Of a stretch of 7,517 bases of DNA, positions 1 to 6,394 are shown in pieces. A program made the position numbers and the translations under genes. Position 1 is the stretch's first letter. Each line of letters starts with the position of its first letter. Under the pieces are notes generated by a model that did no database searches, was not told the origin of the DNA, and saw only the letters and a program-made list of their open reading frames with translations. The DNA comes from Cellvibrionales bacterium (GTDB taxonomy: Bacteria > Pseudomonadota > Gammaproteobacteria > Pseudomonadales > JAHEGP01), in NCBI GenBank assembly GCA_024645065.1, contig JAHEGP010000160.1, positions 1 to 7,517 of the forward strand, read 5' to 3'.

Positions 1-27
1 AGCCAAAAGTAGCGAAGTTGTTTTCAT
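1..27 (-). CDS. possible start of a leftward gene with signal-peptide-like N-terminus (partial)
   Basis: On the minus strand an ATG at 27-25 opens a frame that runs off the left edge and reads MKTTSLLLA. A lysine followed by small and hydrophobic residues is typical of the start of a Sec or lipoprotein signal peptide. A GAAGG (complement of 38-42) lies 10 bases upstream of the ATG as a possible ribosome binding site. A TACAAT hexamer (complement of 64-69) could be its -10 box, though no good -35 is visible. Only nine codons are present, so no function can be named, and a chance ATG is quite possible. If real, the gene is divergent from ppdK and the two share the roughly 330-base leader. Confidence 0.3.
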
Positions 28-241
28 AGCAAAATAGCCTTCAGGAACTGGTTAGTTGCATTTATTGTAGGTAGCAAAATTAAAAACTGCAGCTCGCCTG
101 CTGATTTACCATGACTCGCTCGCACTCCAAATGCCAAACTCGTCAAATTGGACAATGACTGCAGCTGGTGACATGGGGCCAGCACAAGGACCCCGCACCA
201 AAGCAGGGCATGATTTCTGGCGCTGATTTAGCGGGTTTTGT

Positions 242-261
242 AATCAAATGGTTGTTTGATT
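242..261. repeat. 7-bp inverted repeat AATCAAA/TTTGATT
   Basis: AATCAAA (242-248) and TTTGATT (255-261) are perfect reverse complements separated by six bases. The right arm contains the TTGAT that is also the left half of the FNR-like dyad at 256-269, so the two symmetric elements overlap. It could be an operator for a dimeric regulator or simply an AT-rich hairpin. The symmetry is read directly; the role is inferred. Confidence 0.4.
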
Positions 262-269
262 GAGGTCAA
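256..269. promoter_or_regulatory. FNR/ANR-like binding site upstream of ppdK
   Basis: TTGAT-TGAG-GTCAA matches the FNR/ANR consensus TTGAT-N4-ATCAA at nine of ten defined positions; the only mismatch is G for A at the first base of the right half. The centre at about 262.5 lies about 94 bases before the ppdK ATG. Two weak -10 candidates fit activator geometry. TAGTTT (291-296) would put the dyad near -41, as for a class II activator. CATAAT (310-315) would put it near -60, as for a class I activator. Oxygen-responsive control of ppdK is therefore a reasonable hypothesis. It rests on one sequence match and could be chance. Confidence 0.4.
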
Positions 270-307
270 TAAGGGAGTATTGGCTAATGGTAGTTTTCGA
301 TCATGCG

Positions 308-318
308 GGCATAATGCC
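308..318 (+). promoter_or_regulatory. candidate -10 region within GGCAT/ATGCC palindrome
   Basis: GGCAT-A-ATGCC is a perfect five-base-arm palindrome. It embeds CATAAT (310-315), which matches the sigma70 -10 hexamer TATAAT at five of six positions and lies about 40 bases before the ppdK start. No good -35 hexamer stands at the usual spacing, which would suit an activator-dependent promoter. A regulator bound to the palindrome would block the -10. This is a weak call from pattern alone. Confidence 0.25.
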
Positions 319-344
319 GTCATCAAAATAACGTGGACATAGGG

Positions 345-351
345 TAAGGAG
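345..351 (+). promoter_or_regulatory. ppdK ribosome binding site
   Basis: TAAGGAG is a near-complete match to the anti-Shine-Dalgarno sequence and lies five bases before the ATG at 357. It decides the start against the out-of-frame ATG at 352. Confidence 0.85.
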
Positions 352-356
352 ATGTT

Positions 357-2963
357 ATGGCCAAGCGGGTGTATTTGTTCAACGAAGGTAGCAAGGACGA
401 TCGCGACCTTCTCGGAGGCAAGGGCGCCAATCTTTGCGAGATGACGTCACTGGGTCTTCCGGTTCCCTACGGTTTCATTATCACTACCAGCACCTGCAGG
501 GAGTTTTTCCAGTCGGGCAACCGGCTTCCATCCCTGCTGGAACAGGAATACCGGGTAGCCCTTGACCTGGTCGAGAAAAAGATGGGCGCGCGTTTTGGCG
601 ACCCGGAGAACCCCTTGCTGTTCTCGGTGCGCTCCGGTGCCCCGGTGTCGATGCCGGGCATGATGAACACCATTCTCAACCTCGGCCTCAATGATGAGAT
701 TACCGAGGGGCTGGCCAGGAAGACCGGCAATCCCCGATTTGCCTACGACTCTTATCGTCGCTTTATCCAGATGTTTGCCGACGTGGTGATGAATGTTGAC
801 GGTGAGAAATTCGAGCACGAGATCAGCAAGTATAAAACCGAACACAATAAAAAAGACGACACCGACATGACCGCCGAGGACTGGCAGGCGATTATCGCCA
901 TATACAAAACCCTGGTCGACTTTCCGGAGGACCCTTTTGAGCAGCTCAAGCGGTCGGTCGAAGCGGTTTTTATGTCCTGGCATACGCCCCGTGCCATCGT
1001 TTACCGCGAAATGAGTAATATCCCCGACAGCCTTGGCACTGCGGTATGCGTCCAGTCTATGGTGTTCGGCAATTATGGGGATGACTCCGGCTCCGGCGTA
1101 GCTTTTACCCGCAACCCCGCCACCGGTGAACACCTGTTTTTTGGTGAGTATCTATTCAATGCCGCCGGCGAAGATGTGGTAGCAGGGATTCGCACCCCCC
1201 TGCCGGTATCAGCCTTGCAGGAACGCATGCCCGACATTTATGACCAGTTGTTCAAAACCCAGTCAATGCTCGAAAAGCACTACCGCGATATGCAGGATAT
1301 CGAGTTTACGGTGCAGGAAGGCAAGTTTTACATGTTGCAAACCCGCAGTGGCAAACGCACCGGGCGCGCATCGGTCAAAATTGCTGTCGATATGGTCGAG
1401 GAAGGCCTGATCACCGAGAGCGAGGCCTTGATGCGGGTTTCCACCGATCACGTCGAAGCCTTCTTGCATCCGATGGTCGACCCCACCAAGAAAAAGGACA
1501 TCGTCGCCAAGGGACTCCCGGCAAGTCCCGGTGGCGCCACCGGCGAAGTGGTGTTTTCTGCGGATGAAGCCGAGTCGGTGGCCGCCACCGGCAAGAGCGT
1601 GATTCTGGTCCGGCGTGAAACCACTCCCGAGGACATCCATGGCATGCGGGTGGCTGCCGGCATCCTGACCGAGTTGGGCGGTATGACATCCCATGCCGCG
1701 GTCGTGGCCAGGGGTATCGGCGTATGCGCGATAACCGGCTGTGATGCGCTCAATGTCGATACCGGCGCTGGAGAGGCTACCACCTCTGACGGCCAGGTCA
1801 TCAAGCGCGGCGATATCATTACCCTGGATGGTACCTCAGGGGAAGTCATGCTCGGTGATATCCCCAAGACCGAGGCCAGCTCCAGCGACGACTTCCAGAC
1901 CCTGCTACTTTGGGCCGATAAATACCGCAGACTGCGCGTGCGCGCCAATGCCGAAACCCCCGAGGACGCAGCCAAGGCGCGAGAACTGGGCGCCGAGGGT
2001 ATTGGGCTGTGCCGTACCGAACACATGTTTTTTGCCGCAGACCGCATCGATGTGATGCGCGCGATGATCCTGTCTGAAAACCGGGAGGAGCGCCAGATCC
2101 ACCTCGATCAACTGTTGCGCTTCCAGCATGACGATATGCTGGAACTGTTCAAGGTGATGGACGGCCTGCCGGTGACCATTCGTTTACTCGATCCCCCACT
2201 GCACGAATTCCTTCCCCAGAATGAAGCCGACATCCAGGCGCTGGCAGAGCGAATTGACAAACCGGCAGACACGATTCGCGACATCATAGAACGGATGGAG
2301 GAAATTAACCCCATGCTGGGTTTCCGCGGTTGTCGCCTGTCGGTGGTGCACCCGGAAATCACCGAAATGCAGGTTAGGGCCATCATCAGCGCCGCTGCGG
2401 ATGCCACCGAGCAAGGGTTCAAGCCGTTGCCGGAAATCATGATTCCCCTGGTCATCAATGTCCGCGAGATACGCCTGATAACCCACATCATCGACAAGGT
2501 CATTCGTGAGATACTCGGGAAAAAGGCGCTTTCCATTCCTTATAAAATCGGCACCATGATGGAAACCCCCCGCGCGACACTGGGCGCGCACCGGCTGGCT
2601 CCCGAGGTGGAATTCATGAGCTTCGGTACCAACGACCTGACGCAAATGACCTATGGGTTTTCCCGCGACGATGCCGGAAAATTCATTCCACGCTACCTCG
2701 AGAAGAAACTGATCGACGCCGACCCCTTTGTCACCCTCGACCAACGGGCCGTCGGAAGGCTGATGGAAATGGCCGTCAGCGAAAGTCGCGCGGTGAAGAA
2801 AGGGATCAAGTACGGTATTTGTGGCGAGCACGGTGGTGATCCACGCTCGATCAAGTTCTGCCACGAACTCGGTCTGGATTACGTCTCCTGCAGTCCGTTC
2901 CGGATTCCTATTGCACGCATTGCCGCGGCACAGGCCAAGGTTGGGGAAGAAACCCACGGCTGA
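357..2963 (+). CDS. ppdK: pyruvate, phosphate dikinase (PPDK)
   Basis: PPDK catalyses the reversible cytosolic reaction ATP + pyruvate + Pi = AMP + phosphoenolpyruvate + PPi. It therefore serves either gluconeogenic PEP supply or PPi-driven ATP formation. The 868-residue product has full family length (about 870-880). The N-terminal ATP-grasp nucleotide-binding part spans roughly 1-340, with GGKGANL at 20-26, SVRSGAP at 90-96 and the closing LQTRSGKRT at 327-335. The central swivelling domain carries GGMTSHAAVVARG (441-453), with phospho-carrier His446 and neighbouring Thr444, the position that PDRP-type regulators phosphorylate in homologues. The C-terminal PEP/pyruvate barrel (about 515-868) has Arg553, Arg609, Glu736, Asn759 and the GICGEHGG loop with Cys822, matching the PEP-binding residues and acid/base cysteine known in the family. 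The start is fixed by TAAGGAG at 345-351. No regulator gene (PDRP) lies nearby. The gene converges on phaC. PEP synthase (PpsA) is excluded by the motif set and length. Confidence 0.97.
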   Translation: MAKRVYLFNEGSKDDRDLLGGKGANLCEMTSLGLPVPYGFIITTSTCREFFQSGNRLPSLLEQEYRVALDLVEKKMGARFGDPENPLLFSVRSGAPVSMPGMMNTILNLGLNDEITEGLARKTGNPRFAYDSYRRFIQMFADVVMNVDGEKFEHEISKYKTEHNKKDDTDMTAEDWQAIIAIYKTLVDFPEDPFEQLKRSVEAVFMSWHTPRAIVYREMSNIPDSLGTAVCVQSMVFGNYGDDSGSGVAFTRNPATGEHLFFGEYLFNAAGEDVVAGIRTPLPVSALQERMPDIYDQLFKTQSMLEKHYRDMQDIEFTVQEGKFYMLQTRSGKRTGRASVKIAVDMVEEGLITESEALMRVSTDHVEAFLHPMVDPTKKKDIVAKGLPASPGGATGEVVFSADEAESVAATGKSVILVRRETTPEDIHGMRVAAGILTELGGMTSHAAVVARGIGVCAITGCDALNVDTGAGEATTSDGQVIKRGDIITLDGTSGEVMLGDIPKTEASSSDDFQTLLLWADKYRRLRVRANAETPEDAAKARELGAEGIGLCRTEHMFFAADRIDVMRAMILSENREERQIHLDQLLRFQHDDMLELFKVMDGLPVTIRLLDPPLHEFLPQNEADIQALAERIDKPADTIRDIIERMEEINPMLGFRGCRLSVVHPEITEMQVRAIISAAADATEQGFKPLPEIMIPLVINVREIRLITHIIDKVIREILGKKALSIPYKIGTMMETPRATLGAHRLAPEVEFMSFGTNDLTQMTYGFSRDDAGKFIPRYLEKKLIDADPFVTLDQRAVGRLMEMAVSESRAVKKGIKYGICGEHGGDPRSIKFCHELGLDYVSCSPFRIPIARIAAAQAKVGEETHG

Positions 2964-3145
2964 TCGGCACAATACTGCCCGCGGTCTTGCCGCAGCCCGG
3001 TCCACCCCGAATCCATTGCGATCCGGTGTGTTCCAGGGTGTAAACGATGGCGCGTGCTTTTGACGAAATCAAAAGACGGCAACCAAATGGTGCTGCTGCG
3101 CGTGGGGCCGCCATGTTGACCGCTTGAACTGGCCCGATACCGGGG
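2964..3145. other. convergent intergenic region between ppdK and phaC
   Basis: These 182 bases separate the stop codons of two convergent genes. I see no gene in them. Three weak foldable elements are present: GCGG/CCGC (2981-2993), CTTTTGA/TCAAAAG (3057-3075), and a stem at the phaC stop (3130-3149). None has a GC-rich stem plus T-run on either strand, so no canonical Rho-independent terminator is visible for either gene. Confidence 0.6.
3057..3075. repeat. 7-bp inverted repeat CTTTTGA/TCAAAAG
   Basis: Two perfect seven-base arms flank a CGAAA loop midway between ppdK and phaC. The stem is AT-rich and no T-run follows on either strand, so it is a poor terminator. It may be a bidirectional 3' end or RNA processing structure, or chance. 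Confidence 0.35.
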
Positions 3146-3149
3146 TCAG
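3130..3149 (-). terminator. weak hairpin overlapping the phaC stop codon
   Basis: On the minus strand CTGACCC and GGGCCAG can pair with one mismatch around a seven-base loop, and a CCCG-GTAT-CGGG core gives an alternative tight stem. The stem includes the phaC stop codon and is followed by TTCAAGCGG with no T-run. It could protect the transcript 3' end or help Rho-dependent termination, but it is not a standard intrinsic terminator. Confidence 0.25.
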
Positions 3150-4939
3150 CCCAATACGTACTCGCCAGGTGCATCGCGAAGCGCCTTGATCCCTTTTCTT
3201 GGTGCTCCCATGGCGGGCGGTTTGACCTGGGTCGAACTGTGCTGGTCCAGCCATTCGTTCCATACCGGCCACCAGGAACCTTTTTGCACCGGGGTATTGT
3301 CGATCCAGCTTTGCGGGTCGATATACTTTTCCCCTGCCTTGCGGGTCGCCATCTGGTAGGTCCTGCGCGGATGGCTGGGCCCGCTGATAATGCCGGCATT
3401 GTGGCCGCCGCTGGTCAACATGAAGGTGACTTCGCCGGAATTCAGGCGATTGACCTTGTATACGGATTGCCACGGCGCGACGTGGTCGGTATTGGTACCC
3501 ACCACAAAAAACGGCACTTCGATGTCACTGACCGCTATCGGCAGGCCGTCGACGATAAACCGATTTTCGGCGAGGTCGTTGTCCATGTACAAGGTCCGCA
3601 GATACTCGCTATGCATACAGTACGGCATGCGAGTGCCATCGGCATTCCAGGCCATCAGGTCATTCATGCTGCTTTCTTTACCCAGCCAGTAACGATCTAC
3701 CTTGGGGGTATGAATCAGGTCGGTGGCGCGCAGGGCTGCAAAGGCTCCTCCCATGTTTTCCAGGCCGAGATAGCCCTGTTTCCACATCAGGTTCTTCAGG
3801 AATGTGTAGATGCTCTCGCTGAGGAAGGTGCGGATCTCACCGGCCTCGCTGAAGTCCGCCTGGGCTGCGAATATGGAAATGCTGTTGAGGCGGTCATCGT
3901 TATCACGCGCCATCAATGCGGCGGCGATATACAACAGGGTGCCCCCGATACAATAGCCCACTGAATTAACCTTTTGCCCGGGGACAACAGTGCCGATGAC
4001 GTCCAGCGCCTGCATCAGACCGAGCTTGAGGTAGTCTTCCATGGTGATTTCCCGATCCTCCGCCGAGGGGTTCTTCCAGGAAATGATGAACACGGTTTTT
4101 CCCTGATCCACCAGATACTTGACCATCGAGTTTTTTGGCGATAAATCAAGAATGTAGTATTTCATGATCCATGCCGGCACGATAAACACCGGCTCGGCAC
4201 AGACTGTAGCGGTGCTTGGCTCGTACTGAATGAGCTCCATCAGGCTGTTTTGGAAAATCACCTTGCCAGGTGTTATTCCCACGGTTTCGCCAACCTTGAA
4301 ATTTTCCCTTCCCGCCACTGGCTTGCTGGTGGTCTTACGCAGCTTGTCGTCAATATAATTGCTCAAGCCTCGCTTGAGGTTGGAGCCGCGCTCCCTGATG
4401 GTGGTGGATATGATTTCGGGATTGGACAACGGAAAGTTCGCCGGCGATATGGTCTCGAGTATTTGCTCCGCCATAAAACTCACGAGGCGCTCGTGATCCT
4501 TGTTCAACCCTTCTATCCCGGTGGTTGCCTCTTGCCACCATTCCTTGCTGACCAGGTAGCTTTGGGCAAAAACATTGAAGGGCCAGCGTTTCCAGCCGTC
4601 AGCCTGCATCTGTCTTGCGGCGAGCCTGGAGGGTTTTGCCGCATCCGGATTCACCATGGAGCGGAAATTGTAGAGTCCCAGTTGCAGCTGTTTGCGAACC
4701 AGGCTTTGCCCCAGTATCGCGAGCTTGCCGGGTGAAATTGCCAAATGCCCGAGCCAATCGATATAAGCGTTGACCAGTTCAAGCGGGGACATCCCCCTGG
4801 TTGCTCGTGCCAAAAAAGCCTTGAACTCGCGATTCATGATCTCTGCACGATGCTCGCCCAACACTTCGAAATCAGCCAGGAACTCATTGATTGAATCCCC
4901 CAGGCTGGGATTTTTCTCTTCTTTTACGGTTGCGTCCAT
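3146..4939 (-). CDS. phaC: class I-type polyhydroxyalkanoate synthase PhaC
   Basis: PhaC polymerises (R)-3-hydroxyacyl-CoA, mainly 3-hydroxybutyryl-CoA, into polyester on the granule surface and releases CoA. The 597-residue product fits class I (about 560-600; class III PhaC is near 355). An N-terminal PhaC_N region (about 85-260) precedes an alpha/beta-hydrolase fold. The lipase-like box GYCIGG (328-333) supplies nucleophile Cys330. Asp485 lies in GTNTDHVAPW (481-490) and His513 in GGHNAG (511-516), and their spacing matches the triad of characterised synthases. The tail shows GSWWPVWNEWL (554-564) and a closing APGEYV, usual for the family. After His513 the sequence differs from the Cupriavidus necator type (see findings). 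The start is supported by AGGAGA five bases upstream. It is the last gene of phaB-phaA-phaC, 85 bases after phaA, with a strong hairpin in the gap. Medium-chain specificity is less likely given the phaA and phaB neighbours. Confidence 0.96.
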   Translation of the reverse strand: MDATVKEEKNPSLGDSINEFLADFEVLGEHRAEIMNREFKAFLARATRGMSPLELVNAYIDWLGHLAISPGKLAILGQSLVRKQLQLGLYNFRSMVNPDAAKPSRLAARQMQADGWKRWPFNVFAQSYLVSKEWWQEATTGIEGLNKDHERLVSFMAEQILETISPANFPLSNPEIISTTIRERGSNLKRGLSNYIDDKLRKTTSKPVAGRENFKVGETVGITPGKVIFQNSLMELIQYEPSTATVCAEPVFIVPAWIMKYYILDLSPKNSMVKYLVDQGKTVFIISWKNPSAEDREITMEDYLKLGLMQALDVIGTVVPGQKVNSVGYCIGGTLLYIAAALMARDNDDRLNSISIFAAQADFSEAGEIRTFLSESIYTFLKNLMWKQGYLGLENMGGAFAALRATDLIHTPKVDRYWLGKESSMNDLMAWNADGTRMPYCMHSEYLRTLYMDNDLAENRFIVDGLPIAVSDIEVPFFVVGTNTDHVAPWQSVYKVNRLNSGEVTFMLTSGGHNAGIISGPSHPRRTYQMATRKAGEKYIDPQSWIDNTPVQKGSWWPVWNEWLDQHSSTQVKPPAMGAPRKGIKALRDAPGEYVLG

Positions 4940-4943
4940 TTTC

Positions 4944-4949
4944 TCTCCT
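4944..4949 (-). promoter_or_regulatory. phaC ribosome binding site
   Basis: AGGAGA on the minus strand lies four to five bases upstream of the phaC ATG at 4939-4937. This supports independent translation initiation downstream of the intercistronic hairpin. Confidence 0.8.
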
Positions 4950-4973
4950 ATTGCGCTCTAGTGCTGAAAAGCG

Positions 4974-5007
4974 CCCCGGGGCTCACCTGGGAAGGTGAGT
5001 GCCCGGG
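4974..5007 (-). terminator. strong hairpin / possible attenuator between phaA and phaC
   Basis: Read on the minus strand, CCCGGG (5007-5002), a two-base bulge, CTCACCT (4999-4993), a four-base loop, AGGTGAG (4988-4982), one base and CCCGGG (4980-4975) form a stem of 13 base pairs with one small internal loop. It is followed by GCGCTTTTC. The stem is strong, but four Ts are too few for full termination. Partial termination, or 3'-end protection of an upstream phaBA transcript, is the likely effect. It starts 17 bases after the phaA stop and ends about 35 bases before the phaC ATG. Confidence 0.5.
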
Positions 5008-5024
5008 ACCGGTGTCAATAGGTG

Positions 5025-6212
5025 TTACAGTCGCTCGAATACGGCTGCAATGCCCTGGCCTCCGCCGATGCACATGCTGACCAACGCGTAACGCCCTCCT
5101 GTCCGCTGCAGCTCGTAAAGGGCTTTAACGGTGATGATGCAGCCGGTCGCGCCGATGGGGTGACCCAGCGAAATGCCACTACCATTGGGATTGACCTTGT
5201 CGGCCGGCAGGTCCAGGTCGCGCACCACCGCGAGGGCCTGGGCGGCGAAGGCCTCGTTGAGCTCGATGACATCGAAGTCAGCAATGCTCAAACCGGTTCT
5301 TTCCAGTACATTGCGAATCGCCGGGACAGGCCCAATGCCCATAAACTTGGGATCAACACCCGCAAAGGCGTAATCGACCATCCGAGCCATCGGCTTCAGG
5401 CCACGGCTCTCGGCAGTCTCTCGCGCCATCAACACGACCGCTGCCGCCGCGTCGTTCAGGCCTGAAGCGTTGCCTGCGGTGACACTGCCCGCTTTATCGA
5501 ACGCCGGGCGCAGTTTCGCCATGCCTTCCAGGCTGGCATCTCCACGCACATGCTCGTCGGTATCGAACTGTACCGGGTTGCGCCGCACCATGATTTCCAC
5601 TGGCAGAATCTGGTCCTTGAAATAACCAGCCTCCGCGGCCCTGGCCGCTCGATGGTGACTTTCAACGGCGAGTGCGTCCTGGTCTTCCCGGCTGATGCCC
5701 CACTTGTTGGCAACGTTTTCCGCGGTGATGCCCATGTGGGTGCCTTCGAAGGGATCAGACAGAGCGCCGACCATGGCATCGATAGCCTGGGCGTTGCCCA
5801 TGCGCTGGCCAAAGCGCTGCGTGGGCAGCCAATACTGGCTGCGACTCATGGACTCGGCGCCCCCCGCGACGGCGGCATCACAATCGCCCAGCTGAATCAA
5901 TTGCATGGCCGATACAATGGCCTGCATGCCGCTTCCACATAAACGATTGACTGTAAGAGCCGGCGTGTCGTGGGGCAATCCAGCATTGACAGCCGCTACC
6001 CGGGACAAGTACATATCACGTGGCTCGGTATGAATCACGTTGCCAAAAACCGAATGGCCGATATCCTCGGGCTTTACGCCTGCACGCTTGACCGATTCTG
6101 CCACCACCTTGGCTGCCAGATCGCAGGGCGGAATGTCCTTGAGGCTGCCGCCGTAATCGCCAATGGCAGTCCGGACTCCACTAAGTACCACTATTTCACG
6201 CTTGTCAGTCAT
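5025..6212 (-). CDS. phaA: acetyl-CoA acetyltransferase / beta-ketothiolase, BktB-like
   Basis: This biosynthetic thiolase condenses two acetyl-CoA to acetoacetyl-CoA, or acetyl-CoA with propionyl-CoA to 3-ketovaleryl-CoA, the first step of PHA synthesis in the cytosol. The 395-residue product has normal thiolase length. Cys92 in NRLCGSG (89-95) is the acyl-accepting nucleophile. NEAFAAQ (319-325), GHPIGATG with His351, and CIGGGQG with Cys381 complete the active site. The segments TEPRDMYL (62-69) and NPNGSGISLGH (341-351) resemble BktB of Cupriavidus more than its PhaA. The ATG at 6212 is chosen because GGAGGA (6225-6220) lies seven bases upstream and the N-terminus then aligns with the family. 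A frame extension to 6290 adds 26 residues without thiolase character. It lies 182 bases after phaB and 85 before phaC. The gene could equally be named bktB. A degradative role is possible, but the context argues for PHA synthesis. Confidence 0.95.
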   Translation of the reverse strand: MTDKREIVVLSGVRTAIGDYGGSLKDIPPCDLAAKVVAESVKRAGVKPEDIGHSVFGNVIHTEPRDMYLSRVAAVNAGLPHDTPALTVNRLCGSGMQAIVSAMQLIQLGDCDAAVAGGAESMSRSQYWLPTQRFGQRMGNAQAIDAMVGALSDPFEGTHMGITAENVANKWGISREDQDALAVESHHRAARAAEAGYFKDQILPVEIMVRRNPVQFDTDEHVRGDASLEGMAKLRPAFDKAGSVTAGNASGLNDAAAAVVLMARETAESRGLKPMARMVDYAFAGVDPKFMGIGPVPAIRNVLERTGLSIADFDVIELNEAFAAQALAVVRDLDLPADKVNPNGSGISLGHPIGATGCIITVKALYELQRTGGRYALVSMCIGGGQGIAAVFERL

Positions 6213-6219
6213 TCCATTT

Positions 6220-6225
6220 TCCTCC
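6220..6225 (-). promoter_or_regulatory. phaA ribosome binding site that decides the start
   Basis: GGAGGA on the minus strand lies seven bases before the ATG at 6212-6210. It supports the start at MTDKREIV rather than the in-frame ATG at 6290, which would add 26 non-conserved residues. The nearby ATG at 6217 is out of frame. Confidence 0.85.
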
Positions 6226-6347
6226 AGAGGGTTTGGCGTTGCACTGCCGTCGGCCGACTGCCCGGGACAGCGCGCTACCTGAATGTTCAACTACCATGAC
6301 GATAAGAGCCCGCAAGGCCATAAACTCGTCTGGCACAACCATACTGC

Positions 6348-6373
6348 TATAACATGCCTGTTATAAAACAGGC
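6348..6373 (-). repeat. two overlapping, mutually exclusive hairpins between phaB and phaA
   Basis: GCCTGTT/AACAGGC (6356-6362 and 6367-6373, loop of four) and TATAACA/TGTTATA (6348-6354 and 6359-6365, loop of four) are each perfect seven-base stems. They share 6356-6365, so only one can form at a time in the phaBAC transcript. They begin 22 bases after the phaB stop. Neither is followed by a T-run, so neither is a classic terminator. A processing or mRNA-stability role is inferred. Confidence 0.45.
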
Positions 6374-6393
6374 CCGGCAATGAAAGCCCGGGC
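6372..6393 (-). repeat. GC-rich hairpin immediately after phaB stop
   Basis: GCCCGG and CCGGGC form a perfect six-base stem around a ten-base loop, starting one base after the phaB stop codon on the minus strand. It abuts the competing hairpins next to it. No T-run follows, so 3'-end stabilisation is more likely than termination. Confidence 0.4.
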
Positions 6394-6394
6394 A

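Larger units (their letters stand above)
28..356. other. non-coding leader upstream of ppdK
   Basis: No convincing open reading frame exists in either direction here. The stretch is AT-richer than the genes around it and contains the candidate control sites listed separately. It also has short direct repeats: TAGCAAAAT at 27-35 and 72-80, ACTGCAGCT at 86-94 and 158-166, and GCTGATTTA at 100-108 and 222-230. A small CGCT/AGCG stem at 221-233 is followed by GGGTTTTG. This could be a weak rightward terminator remnant, but the stem has only four base pairs. The region presumably carries the ppdK promoter. Confidence 0.6.

Noticed and set aside
221..240. CGCT/AGCG stem followed by GGGTTTTG as a rightward terminator
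   Set aside because: The stem has four base pairs and the T-run only four, and no upstream rightward gene is visible in the window.
447..1133. 228-codon open frame on the minus strand inside ppdK
   Set aside because: It lies wholly opposite the well-conserved PPDK ATP-grasp region, has no recognisable domain and is explained by GC-biased codon use of the real gene.
2184..3005. 273-codon open frame on the minus strand across the 3' part of ppdK
   Set aside because: It is antisense to the conserved PEP-binding domain with its catalytic cysteine and has no family features. It looks like a shadow frame.
3239..3964. 241-codon open frame on the plus strand inside phaC
   Set aside because: It is a mirror of the PhaC catalytic domain, with no ribosome binding site or known motif.
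5000..6268. TGCCCGGGAC repeated at 5000-5009 and 6259-6268
   Set aside because: A 10-base GC-rich match containing a CCCGGG palindrome is easily a chance event. The copies lie in different structural contexts.
6213..6290. 26-residue N-terminal extension of the thiolase
   Set aside because: It lacks a ribosome binding site and thiolase similarity, and it resembles no targeting signal. The start at 6212 has GGAGGA and fits family length.
6205..6342. 45-codon minus-strand frame in the phaB-phaA gap whose stop overlaps the phaA start
   Set aside because: It could suggest translational coupling, but its ATG has no ribosome binding site and its sequence shows no domain. phaA has its own strong site.
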